Positions 10,097-19,224 are shown, numbered from the stretch's first letter. The stretch: 64,000 bases of DNA from Planctomycetota bacterium (GCA_029781135.1 JAKOXH010000036.1:23106-87105), one strand, 5' to 3'. Made by a program: numbers and translations. Notes: a model not told the origin generated them from the sequence alone.

Positions 10097-10257
10097 GAGG
10101 CTGTGATTTTATCGTGACCAGGGTGGCATGCCCTCACTCGCGACAACATGCTCACGCGAATCGGTCTCGTTTTGCCGCGAGTGTGGGCATGCTGCGATTC
10201 GCGAGAGCATGCCACCCCAGATACTGCTTGCTCGAGTTCAAAAAAATCACAGCCTCG
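10097..10257. repeat. Nested inverted-repeat element (161 bp)
   Basis: Outer arms GAGGCTGTGATTTT (10097-10110) and AAAATCACAGCCTC (10244-10257) are exact reverse complements. Inside them, GGGTGGCATGC near 10121 pairs with GCATGCCACCC ending near 10217, with further internal symmetry. The inner part is related to 24243-24343. It has no coding capacity and looks like a small non-autonomous element. Confidence 0.75.
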
Positions 10258-10424
10258 GAGCATGATGTCTACATTGAAGCGCATCCCCCTTGCGTAATCC
10301 CCGTTACCAGTCATAATGCGGGTATGTCGCGATTCGCCTACGATTACTTTTGGTTTACCTTTACCTGCCTGGGTAGCGGGACCGGAGGTTGTGCGTAAGC
10401 GACAAACCAACTCAAAACACCGGA

Positions 10425-10466
10425 CCCCGAGACCCAGACGCCTGGCTCTCGGGGTTTTTTGTTTTT
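10425..10466 (+). terminator. Strong rho-independent terminator
   Basis: A stem of 13 base pairs with one mismatch (arms beginning CCCCGAGACCCAG and ending GGCTCTCGGGG) is followed by six T, a G and five T. It lies about 100 bases ahead of the DAHP synthase start, so it either ends transcription from upstream or acts as an attenuator for that gene. Confidence 0.75.
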
Positions 10467-10472
10467 AGGCGT

Positions 10473-10546
10473 AAGGTGTAAGTCGTTAGGCATTAGGCAG
10501 TCATTGCCCGGCCTTTCACTTACGGCTTACGACTTACACCTTATAC
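10473..10546. repeat. Inverted repeat in the DAHP synthase leader
   Basis: TAAGGTGTAAGTCGT near 10474 and ACGACTTACACCTTA near 10530 can pair, leaving a loop of about 40 bases. The right arm ends a few bases before the AAGGAG ribosome-binding site of the next gene. Confidence 0.6.
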
Positions 10547-10563
10547 CTCACAAGGAGTCTCTC

Positions 10564-11577
10564 ATGATCGTCGTCATGCGTCGTAATGCCCCCGAACAGG
10601 ATATCCAGCACATGATCAAGCAGGTCGAGTCGCTCGGCCTGAAGCCCACGGTCCTGCGTGGCACCGAGCGGACCGTGATCGCCGCCATCGGCGACGAGCG
10701 AAACGCCCCGGCCGGCATCCTCGAAAGCGGCCCCAGCGTCGATGAAGTGCTGCCCGTTCTTGCCCCCTACAAAATCGCTAGCCTGGAAACGAAGGCGGAG
10801 CCCACGGTCGTGCGTGCCGGCAGTCTTACCGTCGGCGGCGGGCGCCTTGGCGTCATCGCCGGCCCCTGCTCGGTGGAAAGCGAAGAGCAGATCGTCGCCA
10901 GTGCCCATGCGATCAAGAAATCCGGCGCCACGGCTCTCCGCGGCGGCGCGTTCAAGCCCCGCACCAGCCCCTACAGCTTCCAAGGCCTTAAGGAAGAGGG
11001 CCTCAAACTTCTCGCCACGGCCCGCGCCGAAACCGGCCTCGCCGTCGTCACCGAGGTCGTCGCCGCCGAGGACATCGACGTCGTTTCCGAATACGCCGAC
11101 GTCCTGCAAGTCGGTGCCCGTAACATGCAAAACTACCGCCTGCTCGAAGCCTGCGGCCGCACCCATCGACCGGTTCTGCTCAAGCGTGGCCCGAGCGCGA
11201 CGATCGAAGAACTCCTGCTCGCGGCCGAGTACATCCTCGACGCCGGCAACCAGCAGGTGATGCTGTGCGAACGTGGCATCCGCACGTTCGAGGCCCACAC
11301 CCGCTTCACGCTGCCGCTCGCGACGGTGCCCTACCTGCACGCCAAGACGCACCTGCCGGTGGTCGTCGATCCCAGTCACGGCACCGGCCACACGCCGCTC
11401 GTCGCCGCCATGGCCCGCGCGGCCATCGCCGCCGGTGCCGACGGTATCATCGTCGAGGTACACCCGAACCCGGAAAAAGCGCTCAGCGACGGCTACCAGT
11501 CGATGACGTTCCCCCAATTCGACGACATGATGACCGGCTGCCGCAAAGTCGCCGCCGCGATGGATATGCAGATATGA
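10564..11577 (+). CDS. aroF: 3-deoxy-7-phosphoheptulonate (DAHP) synthase, type I-beta
   Basis: First enzyme of the shikimate pathway, condensing phosphoenolpyruvate and erythrose 4-phosphate in the cytoplasm. The ATG at 10564 is chosen over an upstream in-frame start because AAGGAG lies about 7 bases before it, one of the few clear ribosome-binding sites in the window. The 337-residue product has an N-terminal ferredoxin-like regulatory domain (about residues 1-75, beginning [13 protein letters not shown]) as in the Thermotoga-type enzyme, then the TIM barrel with [29 protein letters not shown] and DPSHGTGH, which hold substrate- and metal-binding residues. The N-terminal domain suggests feedback control by an aromatic amino acid. 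A terminator and an inverted repeat precede it. Confidence 0.95.
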   Translation: MIVVMRRNAPEQDIQHMIKQVESLGLKPTVLRGTERTVIAAIGDERNAPAGILESGPSVDEVLPVLAPYKIASLETKAEPTVVRAGSLTVGGGRLGVIAGPCSVESEEQIVASAHAIKKSGATALRGGAFKPRTSPYSFQGLKEEGLKLLATARAETGLAVVTEVVAAEDIDVVSEYADVLQVGARNMQNYRLLEACGRTHRPVLLKRGPSATIEELLLAAEYILDAGNQQVMLCERGIRTFEAHTRFTLPLATVPYLHAKTHLPVVVDPSHGTGHTPLVAAMARAAIAAGADGIIVEVHPNPEKALSDGYQSMTFPQFDDMMTGCRKVAAAMDMQI

Positions 11578-11630
11578 ACGCGTCCATGAACACGTGATCG
11601 CCCCGCGTTAAATGCCATGCATCGCATTTA

Positions 11631-11653
11631 GCCGCCGGTCAATGACCGGCGGC
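11631..11653. terminator. Perfect 10-bp hairpin downstream of DAHP synthase
   Basis: GCCGCCGGTC and GACCGGCGGC are separated by three bases, 54 bases after the aroF stop. There is no T-tract, so it may be a 3' stabilising hairpin rather than a true terminator. Confidence 0.4.
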
Positions 11654-11679
11654 AATCTCAACAATCCAAAGAATGATTT

Positions 11680-11791
11680 GTCCGCAGATGGCGCAGATTA
11701 CCGCAGATGGATTTCACGATCACCCGCAAGGTAGAACCCGGCTCATTTCCATTCCGCTTTTTATCTGTGCTCATCCGCGCCATCTGCGGAC
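11680..11791. repeat. Inverted repeat with CCGCAGATGG-type arms
   Basis: GTCCGCAGATGGCGC (11680-11694) pairs with GCGCCATCTGCGGAC (11777-11791). It fills most of the space between aroF and the ParB-like gene. A TATATAAT stretch near 11921-11928 could be a -10 element for that gene, but I see no matching -35. Confidence 0.65.
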
Positions 11792-11994
11792 TAAAACCTC
11801 TCCCTCCACCATTTGGCGTCGTTGGCGGTTCCGTCCATCCGGCCGCCCCCTTATCACGAATCTGGAACCCGGCTTGTTCAGCCCGCCGATATTAGAGATA
11901 CAGCCTGCCCATTGACTTTGTATATAATGAATTGGCTGTTGCATACTGATTCGCACAAACTAATTTCAAGACGTGGAAGTGGCCAGCGACCTGC

Positions 11995-12294
11995 ATGCCT
12001 GAGTTCCTTAACGTTGATCCGGGCGAATTGCATCTTCCGCCGAGTCGTTCGCAGGGAGCCGATCCCGCGAAACTCGCACGACAGATTGCCAAATATGGTA
12101 ATTCGCTGGATGGCATGCCGCCCCTACAAATCACTCGTGGAAAGGACGGGCATTTGAGAATTAACGATGGCGTGACTCGAGCCACGCGAGCGGCTAAGTT
12201 GCGCCCTGGAGAACTAATCGAAGCGGAAATCATACACACGCTTCCGCGTCTCGACGTCACCAAGACTCCCCAAGTCAAGGACATGCTGCCATGA
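11995..12294 (+). CDS. Small ParB-like-fold protein
   Basis: The 99-residue product contains LARQIAKYGNSLDGMPPLQI followed by LRINDGVTRATRAAKL, resembling the ParB/sulfiredoxin-like fold in which a GxxR-type segment binds a nucleotide. It is far too short to be a chromosome-partitioning ParB and lacks a DNA-binding domain. Similar modules also occur as stand-alone proteins next to a small acidic partner. The stop overlaps the next gene's ATG in an ATGA arrangement, so the pair is probably co-translated. Function is unknown; a toxin/immunity or nucleotide-processing role is inference. Composition is less GC-rich than the neighbours, which may indicate transfer. Confidence 0.65.
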   Translation: MPEFLNVDPGELHLPPSRSQGADPAKLARQIAKYGNSLDGMPPLQITRGKDGHLRINDGVTRATRAAKLRPGELIEAEIIHTLPRLDVTKTPQVKDMLP

Positions 12295-12497
12295 AAACAT
12301 CCAATAGCGAACAACTGCTCGATACCTTAATGGAACTGCAATCCCGCTATCCAAATTGGCGTTTCGGCCAACTCGTCGCCAATGTTTCGGACTGGGCGAA
12401 TCAAAACGTCTGGGACATCGAAGATACCGATCTTCTTGCCGCCGCCGAGGAACACTTGGAAACTCTTTCCCAGCACAACGAGAAGACCGGCGCCTGA
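12291..12497 (+). CDS. Small acidic partner of the ParB-like protein
   Basis: A 68-residue acidic, helix-rich product with RYPNWRFGQLVANVSDWA and DIEDTDLLAAAEEHLE. It overlaps the ParB-like gene by four bases (ATGA). The size, acidity and coupling are typical of an inhibitor or accessory subunit encoded after its target, but no function is known to me. There is no signal peptide or membrane segment, so it should be cytoplasmic. Confidence 0.65.
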   Translation: MKTSNSEQLLDTLMELQSRYPNWRFGQLVANVSDWANQNVWDIEDTDLLAAAEEHLETLSQHNEKTGA

Positions 12498-12546
12498 CCA
12501 TCGCCGGCTTGTCCCACGAATACTCGGCTATCCCGGCAATTATCGC

Positions 12547-13422
12547 TTACACATCACAAATCCGGAACCCTTGTTCCATGCTCGCCATAGCATCTGGCCG
12601 CTTGGGGATGAACTCTTGCCCCAAATAACCTTCGTACCCGGTTTTTAAGATCCCGCGCACGATGGCCGCGTAATTGAGTTCCTGGGTCTCGTCGATCTCG
12701 TTCCGTCCTGGATTGCCGCCCGTGTGGAAGTGGCCGAACGCTTCCTTGTTCGCCTGGATCGTGCGGATGACGTCCCCCTCCATGATCTGCATGTGGTAGA
12801 TGTCGTACAGCAACTTGAACCGCGGCGAACCGACCGCATTCACCAGCTTGACGCCCCAGGGCGACCGGTCGCACATGTAATCCTTATGGTCGACCTTGCT
12901 GTTGAGGAGCTCCATGATGATCGTCACCTTCTTCTGCTCCGCGAAGCCGACGACCCGCTTGAGCCCCTCGGCACAATTGGCCAGGCCCTCCTCGTCCGAC
13001 ATCCCGCGCCGATTGCCCGAGAACACTATCACATTCGGCAGACCATTTGCGGCCGCAATCTCGATATGTTCCCGCACCGATTTTTCTAGCCGGTCGTGAT
13101 TCTCCTTCCGATTGAACCCGTCCGGGATGGTGCAGGCCCCGCTCAGCACGGCACACGTCAGGCCGAGCGGCTTCACGACCTCGACCTCCTTCGGCGACAA
13201 GAGTTCGATCGACCGATACCCAATCCGTTTCGCCTCGGCCGCCAACTTTTCGAGCGGCGTCTTGCTGTAGCACCAGCGGCAAACGGATTGTTTGATGTTG
13301 CCGTTCACCTTCGCGGTCTCCCCGGCCCGGACCCACGCCACCGACTGCGTAAACGCCGCCGCAGCCCCAATTCCCGCCGCCTTCACCAATGTCCGCCGAT
13401 CAACGCCTTGAGAATCACGCAT
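12547..13422 (-). CDS. Tat-exported hydroxypyruvate isomerase-like TIM-barrel protein
   Basis: A 291-residue member of the sugar phosphate isomerase/epimerase (AP endonuclease 2) family, closest in style to hydroxypyruvate isomerase. The N-terminus, DRRTLVKAAGIGAAAAF, is a twin-arginine signal, so it is probably folded first and then exported. The barrel shows IIMELLNSK, LLYDIYHMQI, FHTGGNPGRNE and GYLGQEF, which supply the acidic and histidine metal ligands. Planctomycetes carry many exported paralogues whose substrates are mostly unknown, so the exact reaction cannot be named. It stands alone, with no sugar-degradation genes beside it. Confidence 0.85.
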   Translation of the reverse strand: MRDSQGVDRRTLVKAAGIGAAAAFTQSVAWVRAGETAKVNGNIKQSVCRWCYSKTPLEKLAAEAKRIGYRSIELLSPKEVEVVKPLGLTCAVLSGACTIPDGFNRKENHDRLEKSVREHIEIAAANGLPNVIVFSGNRRGMSDEEGLANCAEGLKRVVGFAEQKKVTIIMELLNSKVDHKDYMCDRSPWGVKLVNAVGSPRFKLLYDIYHMQIMEGDVIRTIQANKEAFGHFHTGGNPGRNEIDETQELNYAAIVRGILKTGYEGYLGQEFIPKRPDAMASMEQGFRICDV

Positions 13423-13601
13423 GGTATGCTCCGAATAATACAGATGCTGGTTGCACGGGCGTTCGCCCGCTTGCCGCTATTCAGCATATCGTGTCGATCA
13501 TCGCGGCGCAAGGAAGGCGCGCGATCCCACCGCGAATTCAGCAAAAGACGGCCGCGAGCAGAGCAACTGACGTACGTTCGACAGCGACAAACGGCACAAG
13601 A

Positions 13602-15740
13602 CTATCGTTTTTCCACCGTCTCGAGGCGTTGCACCAAGAACCGGTGAACTTCCGGTGATGCCCGCACAATCAGCCGGCCACTGGGCTCATCGACCTGCAT
13701 CCGCACATTGTCGGCTTGATCCGCCTTGTTCGGGCGCTCTGCGATCGCTTTCTTCAGCGAGTCGGCAAACGCAGCGCTCGCCGCCCATTGAGCTTTAGGG
13801 ATCGCGTAGAACTCGACGCGCTCGATGCGTGAGACTGCATCGCGGCTGGTGATTTGTAGTGTTTGGCCATCGACGGCCCACCACGCCAACCCGAGCGGTT
13901 CGAGCACGCCATCCAGCGCTTCACCCCACGGCCGATTGTTGACGGAGCACGCCAATGGAGATGCGGGCTCCAAATTCACATCGGCAAGCGCCGCCCAATC
14001 GACCAAAACGGTAAGCCCGGTCAGCTCGTGCAGTTCTCGGGCAAAATCCGCCAACCGCATCCACGGCAAATACGTAAACGTCGTCGGTAGCTGCAACTTG
14101 GTGGAAAGCTTTGCGTACGGCGAATCAACGGTCAGCAACTCGGTCGGGTACTTGCTCCGCAACGACCGGCCGCGCGCCAATCGCAGCCGCTCGCAGAAGA
14201 TGAGCGCCTCGCGTCGGATCGAAAGCGTCTGATCGATATGCAACACGCCACCGTCAACAGTAATGGTGCCCTTCCCGCCGCCGGCCTTCCACGAACGGGG
14301 CGCGACGAATTGCTCGATCAGCTTGGCAATGGAACTTGCATCGCCCTCGCTGACGAGATCCTTCAGATCAAAGTCCACCGAGCGCTGTTCCGCGGTACCA
14401 ACCAACGCCACGTTCAAGCGGCCGTGCGATTCGTCGAGCTCCAAGCGGTTTTCAGTGAGCTTTTCGCGAAGAACCTGCTCGACCGGCACGTCTGCAACGT
14501 TCACGGAAACAGTGGAACGCGGTGACTGGCCGTTGAGCTCGAGCACGCGCGGGTCCAAGGTGATCGGCGTTCCGGCCAGTTCACCCAACGTATCCACGAA
14601 TTTGGCCAACGCCACATCATTGAATTGCAGGGATTTGACTTTGGTCGCCAAACGCTGCGACGCATTGAGGGGTTGCGTTGCTGGTGGAATCGCCGGACCA
14701 CGCCGCACTTGGATCGCCGCGTTCGCGATCGCTAGCGGAGCATCTTCCGCGGGCGCTGATTTTTCCCCAGCGGCTTGCGAAGCAGTTTCCGCAGTAGCCT
14801 CGGTCGGAATTGATCCCGGAGAGACCGCCGAAGGCTTATCGCTCGTACCAGTGTTATGAGGCGTAGAGAGACTCAGATGCTCCGGATCGAAATCGAGCGG
14901 ATCGAATTTCAATACGTGGTTCGATCCACCGGTACTCGCGACTGTCGACGGGGCATCCAGTCGTTGCGATGGCATGGCCGGTTTCGCGGTCGCTGCGGCA
15001 GTCGGCGGGGGATTGATCGCGGCCGACGGATTCGCTGGTTTCGCCGGCGCACTAGGTGGAGTCGGTGCTGCGGCGATCGGGGGTTTCTGACCGGATGGAG
15101 CTGCGGCCGCAGAGGGCCCAGCGGCAACTGCCACCTTTTCTGTGGCGAGCTTTGGCTTCGGATCGACGGCTACGGTTTTCGGCGAAGTTGCGTTATTCGA
15201 TCCGAAACTCGCTGGAGCGGATGGCTTTGCGTCGGGCTTCGTTTCTGCCGGCTCTGGGGCGGCAGGCATAATGGGCTTTGCCGCGATCGTCGCCGTCGGT
15301 GCGGTCGGTTGCTCGTGGCTGCTTGGCCAAAGGGCGAACGTCACACCAGCAACTACCAGCGCGGCAGCCCCCCCTGCTAACCACCAAACGACGGACGATA
15401 CGCCACCTGATGCTGCCTCAAATTGGACCGGAAGTGCCTCTTCGACGGGCACTCTCGCCGGCGCTGGCTCCAGCGGTACATCGAACGCGAAATCCGTGGG
15501 AACAACCGTGCTTGCTGATGTGGACAGAGTGAACGCAGGTTCGGCAGTCGTGGGCGATGCAGTCGGCGCAGAAGGATTGGAATTGGGAGCTGTCGAACCG
15601 CCCACATCCCAGCCCGCTGGCGGCACGATTGCCACCATGCTGCCACACTTCGGGCAGGCATGAATTTGGCCAATGGCTTCGGGATCGCGCACCTTCAGCC
15701 GCGAGCGGCACGTTTCACAGATGACGCGAAAGGGTTCCAC
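13602..15740 (-). CDS. Zinc-ribbon, membrane-anchored protein with secretin-N-like domain
   Basis: A 712-residue protein of unknown function. It begins with a short zinc ribbon (Cys8, Cys11, Cys29, Cys32: CETC and CPKC), then a low-complexity stretch, one transmembrane helix (about 117-139) and a long Pro/Ala/Lys linker (to about 365). The C-terminal half has a region starting SLQFNDVALAKFVDTLGELA, which resembles the STN (secretin and TonB N-terminus) fold, and a second similar region with LRLADFARELHELTGLTVL. The zinc ribbon would be cytoplasmic and the STN-like part outside. It lies 192 bases downstream of a second STN-like membrane protein on the same strand, and the two probably work together. 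No secretin pore gene is nearby. Confidence 0.75.
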   Translation of the reverse strand: MEPFRVICETCRSRLKVRDPEAIGQIHACPKCGSMVAIVPPAGWDVGGSTAPNSNPSAPTASPTTAEPAFTLSTSASTVVPTDFAFDVPLEPAPARVPVEEALPVQFEAASGGVSSVVWWLAGGAAALVVAGVTFALWPSSHEQPTAPTATIAAKPIMPAAPEPAETKPDAKPSAPASFGSNNATSPKTVAVDPKPKLATEKVAVAAGPSAAAAPSGQKPPIAAAPTPPSAPAKPANPSAAINPPPTAAATAKPAMPSQRLDAPSTVASTGGSNHVLKFDPLDFDPEHLSLSTPHNTGTSDKPSAVSPGSIPTEATAETASQAAGEKSAPAEDAPLAIANAAIQVRRGPAIPPATQPLNASQRLATKVKSLQFNDVALAKFVDTLGELAGTPITLDPRVLELNGQSPRSTVSVNVADVPVEQVLREKLTENRLELDESHGRLNVALVGTAEQRSVDFDLKDLVSEGDASSIAKLIEQFVAPRSWKAGGGKGTITVDGGVLHIDQTLSIRREALIFCERLRLARGRSLRSKYPTELLTVDSPYAKLSTKLQLPTTFTYLPWMRLADFARELHELTGLTVLVDWAALADVNLEPASPLACSVNNRPWGEALDGVLEPLGLAWWAVDGQTLQITSRDAVSRIERVEFYAIPKAQWAASAAFADSLKKAIAERPNKADQADNVRMQVDEPSGRLIVRASPEVHRFLVQRLETVEKR

Positions 15741-15791
15741 GATGCGGAGGCTATCAAGGTTGAAATGACGACGTGCGACTGGTCGGCGATC

Positions 15792-15830
15792 GGGTGGCTG
15801 GGGTCGAGCGCGGCGAGCCCCCAGCCACCC
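15792..15830. repeat. GGGTGGCTGGGG hairpin
   Basis: GGGTGGCTGGGG at 15792 and CCCCCAGCCACCC at 15818-15830 form a near-perfect hairpin between the two STN-like protein genes. Confidence 0.7.
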
Positions 15831-15932
15831 CCTTCAAACCGCGTTTTGAAACAATGCCTTGTACTCTTCAACTTCGCGAAATTGGGCGGTATTATTGCTT
15901 TCTCTATCATACCACGTTAGAGCAACGCGGAA

Positions 15933-17609
15933 TCATTGCTTTTCGGCTTGAAATACGGCCGGCAGTTCGTCGTGCCGTTCCGCCACGCGGGCGCGCGTGG
16001 TCACAACGATTTGTTCGGTTTTGTCGGGTGCTTGCCCCACGATATACACCAGCTTTTGCCGCGGATCATGCGGCCCCGTGGCGGCTTTGTCGGGGTTCGC
16101 CAGCCGCAGGATTGCGACCAGAATCTCGGCCGCGGGCTTGTTCGACACATCGATGCCGAACGACTGATTCTTCGTGATTCCATCGGCCTGTAGGTCGGCA
16201 CCGCGAATCACGATGGGCACGCCGATATCCTGCGACAACTGTTCCAACGCCGATTCCAGCGTGTCCCGTGCGAATTTGAGCGACGTCACCTTGTTCAAGC
16301 CGCTCTTGCCGGCGGTCGCTTCGGCGTCTTGTGATACCGTCGGCTTGGTTCCTTCCGCGATTGTGGATGCGCCGCTCGTCGCCTCGGCCAACGTCAGTTC
16401 GCTGGCCATTAGCAGGTTATGACCCGCGGCTGGCGGTAAGTAACACCGCAACACCGCCTGGCCCTTTTCATATCCGCACCGCGTGTACGCCGAGAGTTTT
16501 CTCGCCATCGCCGGCAGCCGTTCGACGAGCTGCTTGCCATACGGCCGCGGCTTCAGCTGGGAAACAAACGATTCGAGTTTGTCGGGAATTTGCTGAACTC
16601 GTTCCTCAAGAATGCGTGCCGCCTTTTCCGGCGACGTTTCCAATGTCGGCGTCGCGATGACTTCGGCGAAGAAGTTAGCATCCCAATGGGCGCTCAATGC
16701 GATGCCGCTGAACTCGTCGCCAAAAAACCAGAACAGCGCGCTGCGCAGCGGAGCCACTTCGCCCGCGAAGACGTTTTGGCCCTCGGAAAAGAGTACATTG
16801 GGCGCGAGCACGACGGTGAAACTGCGATTTGAATCGGTGCTGGCCAGCAAGCGCTCGATGTCTCGGCGTAGCGCGGGCGGCTGACCGGCGAGGTCGATGA
16901 TGTCGCCAATCGATTCCTCGGGGGTGACAACGAGAATGTTCTTGGTTTGGACTGCCGGCAAGAAGTACGCTATGCCGCCCGCGGCAAGATAGGTCGATTC
17001 CTTGTACGTTTTCCTTGTCGCGCTCGGCAGCCTGGTGAGCACTCGCGCGTCATTGATCGTCTGCGAAGCATGAACGACGAATGTATTTCGCCACCTGCCA
17101 TCGCTTGTCGGCTGGCTGCCGATGACAAGTTGCTCGATGGCATCGGGAGATAGTGGAATGACGCGGTCTATATTGGCCGAGATTTGTTGGCCGATCGGCC
17201 CCAGCGCCTGAACGACCATTCTTCCTTCAAGATTTCGAAGCAGGGCGGCCGGCCGAATCGCCATAATGACTTGGGCCCCTGGCGCCAAATAGGCTAAATC
17301 AAGCGGGCGACCGTCGGTCGGTGAAACCCACAGGGTCTTGCCATCGTCGTCAATCACAGAAACCGAAGATTCGGCCGGATGTTTGGGGTGAGATTGAATT
17401 GTCTCGGTTGGCGCCGTCTTATTGCTGGCTTCCGGTTCTTTGTTGGTAGTGCCTAGCGGGGATTTGAAGAACGAACTCTGAACGGCAATGAGAACCGCTG
17501 CGATGACCACGGCGGACACGCCAATTAGTGGCCAGATGTTCGACCGATACGATTTGTCTCGCGGATCGGCCGTGGGCTGCTTAACGGGCAATGGTGCGTC
17601 GGATTTCAT
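15933..17609 (-). CDS. Membrane-anchored protein with secretin-N-like C-terminus
   Basis: About 558 residues from the ATG at 17609; another in-frame ATG at 17654 would add 15 residues. I prefer 17609 because it gives a hydrophilic N-terminus followed by one membrane helix, NIWPLIGVSAVVIAAVLIAV (about residues 24-43). The middle (about 80-400) has no recognised motif. The C-terminus contains LKFARDTLESALEQLSQDIG and a segment on cofactor-like spacing, resembling an STN module. It has the same topology as its downstream neighbour at 13602-15740 and may share an operon with it. Function unknown; a structural or transport role in the envelope is inference. Confidence 0.72.
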   Translation of the reverse strand: MKSDAPLPVKQPTADPRDKSYRSNIWPLIGVSAVVIAAVLIAVQSSFFKSPLGTTNKEPEASNKTAPTETIQSHPKHPAESSVSVIDDDGKTLWVSPTDGRPLDLAYLAPGAQVIMAIRPAALLRNLEGRMVVQALGPIGQQISANIDRVIPLSPDAIEQLVIGSQPTSDGRWRNTFVVHASQTINDARVLTRLPSATRKTYKESTYLAAGGIAYFLPAVQTKNILVVTPEESIGDIIDLAGQPPALRRDIERLLASTDSNRSFTVVLAPNVLFSEGQNVFAGEVAPLRSALFWFFGDEFSGIALSAHWDANFFAEVIATPTLETSPEKAARILEERVQQIPDKLESFVSQLKPRPYGKQLVERLPAMARKLSAYTRCGYEKGQAVLRCYLPPAAGHNLLMASELTLAEATSGASTIAEGTKPTVSQDAEATAGKSGLNKVTSLKFARDTLESALEQLSQDIGVPIVIRGADLQADGITKNQSFGIDVSNKPAAEILVAILRLANPDKAATGPHDPRQKLVYIVGQAPDKTEQIVVTTRARVAERHDELPAVFQAEKQ

Positions 17610-17988
17610 ACGAGTCGTAAAAATACATGCCAACTTCGGGATTGGACAAACCATCCTGCATTACGATCTAGTCCTCCCACAATCCTGACGCTCACACCCG
17701 CGTTGCAGCGTAAGTTAAAGCTGCACGCCGCGGCAGGCTACGGGCTCGTCTCTGAGTTTACGGCGTGTTGGGCCGCGCGGCCAGCGTCGCAGCGGCTTGT
17801 GTCTGGCGGTTGAAGTACCTACGATCCGCTATGTGCGAGGTATGTTTAAGTAGCGAGCGCCATTGAAGCCTGTTCAGCAATAGTTGCGAGGAGCGAGTGG
17901 CGAGATGTGAGATTCTCGATCCTCGCGCCTCGCCGCTCGCCGCTCGCGCCTTACCAGCCGACTCAACCCACGAACCACTAACTCCATC
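17610..17988. other. Divergent spacer upstream of glutamate dehydrogenase
   Basis: No gene is visible. 17885-17960 holds low-complexity sequence built on GAGCGAG/CTCGC units (GAGGAGCGAGTGGCGAG against CTCGCGCCTCGCCGCTCGC) that can fold on itself. Related sequence occurs at 36091-36225. I see no clear promoter. Confidence 0.5.
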
Positions 17989-19224
17989 ATGCGATCCTTC
18001 GAAGCCACCAAGCAGTACTTTCAACGAGCGGCCGACGAGTTGGAGCTTGCCGAGAGTCTCCGCACCTACCTCATGATGCCGCGGCGTGAACTGCAGGTGC
18101 AGATTCCCGTTGAAATGGACAACGGCGAGCTGCGGTCGCTCGTCGGCTATCGCGTGCAACACAATCGGGCGCGCGGGCCGATGAAGGGCGGGCTGCGGTT
18201 TCACCCCGAGGTCGATCTCGATGAAGTCCGCAGCCTGGCGTCGCTGATGACTTGGAAGACGGCAGTCGTGAACATTCCTTACGGCGGTGCGAAGGGGGGC
18301 ATCGCGATCGATGTGTCGAAGCTCAGTGCGCGCGAGCTCGAACGCATTACGCGGAAGTTCATCGACGAGATTCACGAGATGATCGGACCCGATTCCGATA
18401 TTCCCGCGCCCGATATGGGGACCGACCATCGCGTGATGGCCTGGATCATGGACCAGTACAACAAATACCACGGCTTCAACCCAGGCGTGGTAACGGGGAA
18501 GCCGGTGGAGTTTTACGGCATTCCGGGCCGTGAAGAAGCGACCGGCCGCGGCGTGGGGCTGTTGACCATTAAGCTGCTCGGGCGATTGGGCCGCAAGGCG
18601 GTGGGCACGCGGGTCGCCATCCAAGGTTTCGGCAACGTCGGCAGCCATACGGCGAAATTTCTCGCCGAAGCCGAGTGCAAAGTCGTGGCGATCAGCGATT
18701 CGACGGGCGCGTATTATCGTGCCGATGGAATCGATGTGCCGAAAGCGTTGCGGCACGCGATCGAGCACGAGCGATTGCTGCGCGGTTTTGCGGATGCTGA
18801 ACACATTTCCAACGAGCAGTTGTTGGAACTCGATGTCGACATACTAATTCCGGCCGCGGTCGGCGGTGTTGTCACGGCCGCGAACGCTGGTCGCGTGAAA
18901 GCACCGGTTGTTATCGAGGCGGCTAACTCGCCGGTGGATGCGGAAGCCGATGCGATCTTGGACGCGAACGGAAAAATCGTGCTGCCCGACGTGTTGGCGA
19001 ACGCCGGCGGCGTGACCGTCAGCTATTTCGAGTGGGTCCAGAATCGGCAGTACTACCAGTGGAGCCTCGACCGCGTGCGGCAGGAACTCGATAAGACGCT
19101 CACCAACGCGTTCGAGCACACCTGGACGATGGCCCGCGAACGGAAGGTGTCGCTCCGCACGGCGGCCTTCATGCTGGGCATCGACCGCGTGGCCCGCGCG
19201 GCAACGCTGGGGGGAATTAGCTGA
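17989..19224 (+). CDS. gdhA: Glu/Leu/Phe/Val-family dehydrogenase, probably glutamate dehydrogenase
   Basis: A 411-residue amino acid dehydrogenase that interconverts glutamate and 2-oxoglutarate plus ammonia. The N-terminal domain has RGPMKGGLRFHP and MTWKTAVVNIPYGGAKGG, with the substrate-binding and catalytic lysines, and PAPDMGTD. The Rossmann domain has VAIQGFGNVGSHTAKFLAE. The lengths and the motif VLANAGGVTVSYFEWVQN fit the hexameric glutamate dehydrogenase group; cofactor preference cannot be read safely. It is monocistronic here, with no glutamate synthase or regulator gene beside it. A weak CGCG-stem hairpin lies after the stop. Confidence 0.93.
   Translation: MRSFEATKQYFQRAADELELAESLRTYLMMPRRELQVQIPVEMDNGELRSLVGYRVQHNRARGPMKGGLRFHPEVDLDEVRSLASLMTWKTAVVNIPYGGAKGGIAIDVSKLSARELERITRKFIDEIHEMIGPDSDIPAPDMGTDHRVMAWIMDQYNKYHGFNPGVVTGKPVEFYGIPGREEATGRGVGLLTIKLLGRLGRKAVGTRVAIQGFGNVGSHTAKFLAEAECKVVAISDSTGAYYRADGIDVPKALRHAIEHERLLRGFADAEHISNEQLLELDVDILIPAAVGGVVTAANAGRVKAPVVIEAANSPVDAEADAILDANGKIVLPDVLANAGGVTVSYFEWVQNRQYYQWSLDRVRQELDKTLTNAFEHTWTMARERKVSLRTAAFMLGIDRVARAATLGGIS

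Noticed and set aside
10534..11517. 327-codon minus-strand frame opposite DAHP synthase
   Set aside because: Composition is Gly/Asp/Arg-rich with no recognised domain; the plus-strand gene has a ribosome-binding site and full family motifs.
17758..18804. 348-codon minus-strand frame
   Set aside because: Antisense shadow of glutamate dehydrogenase, whose motifs are unmistakable on the plus strand.
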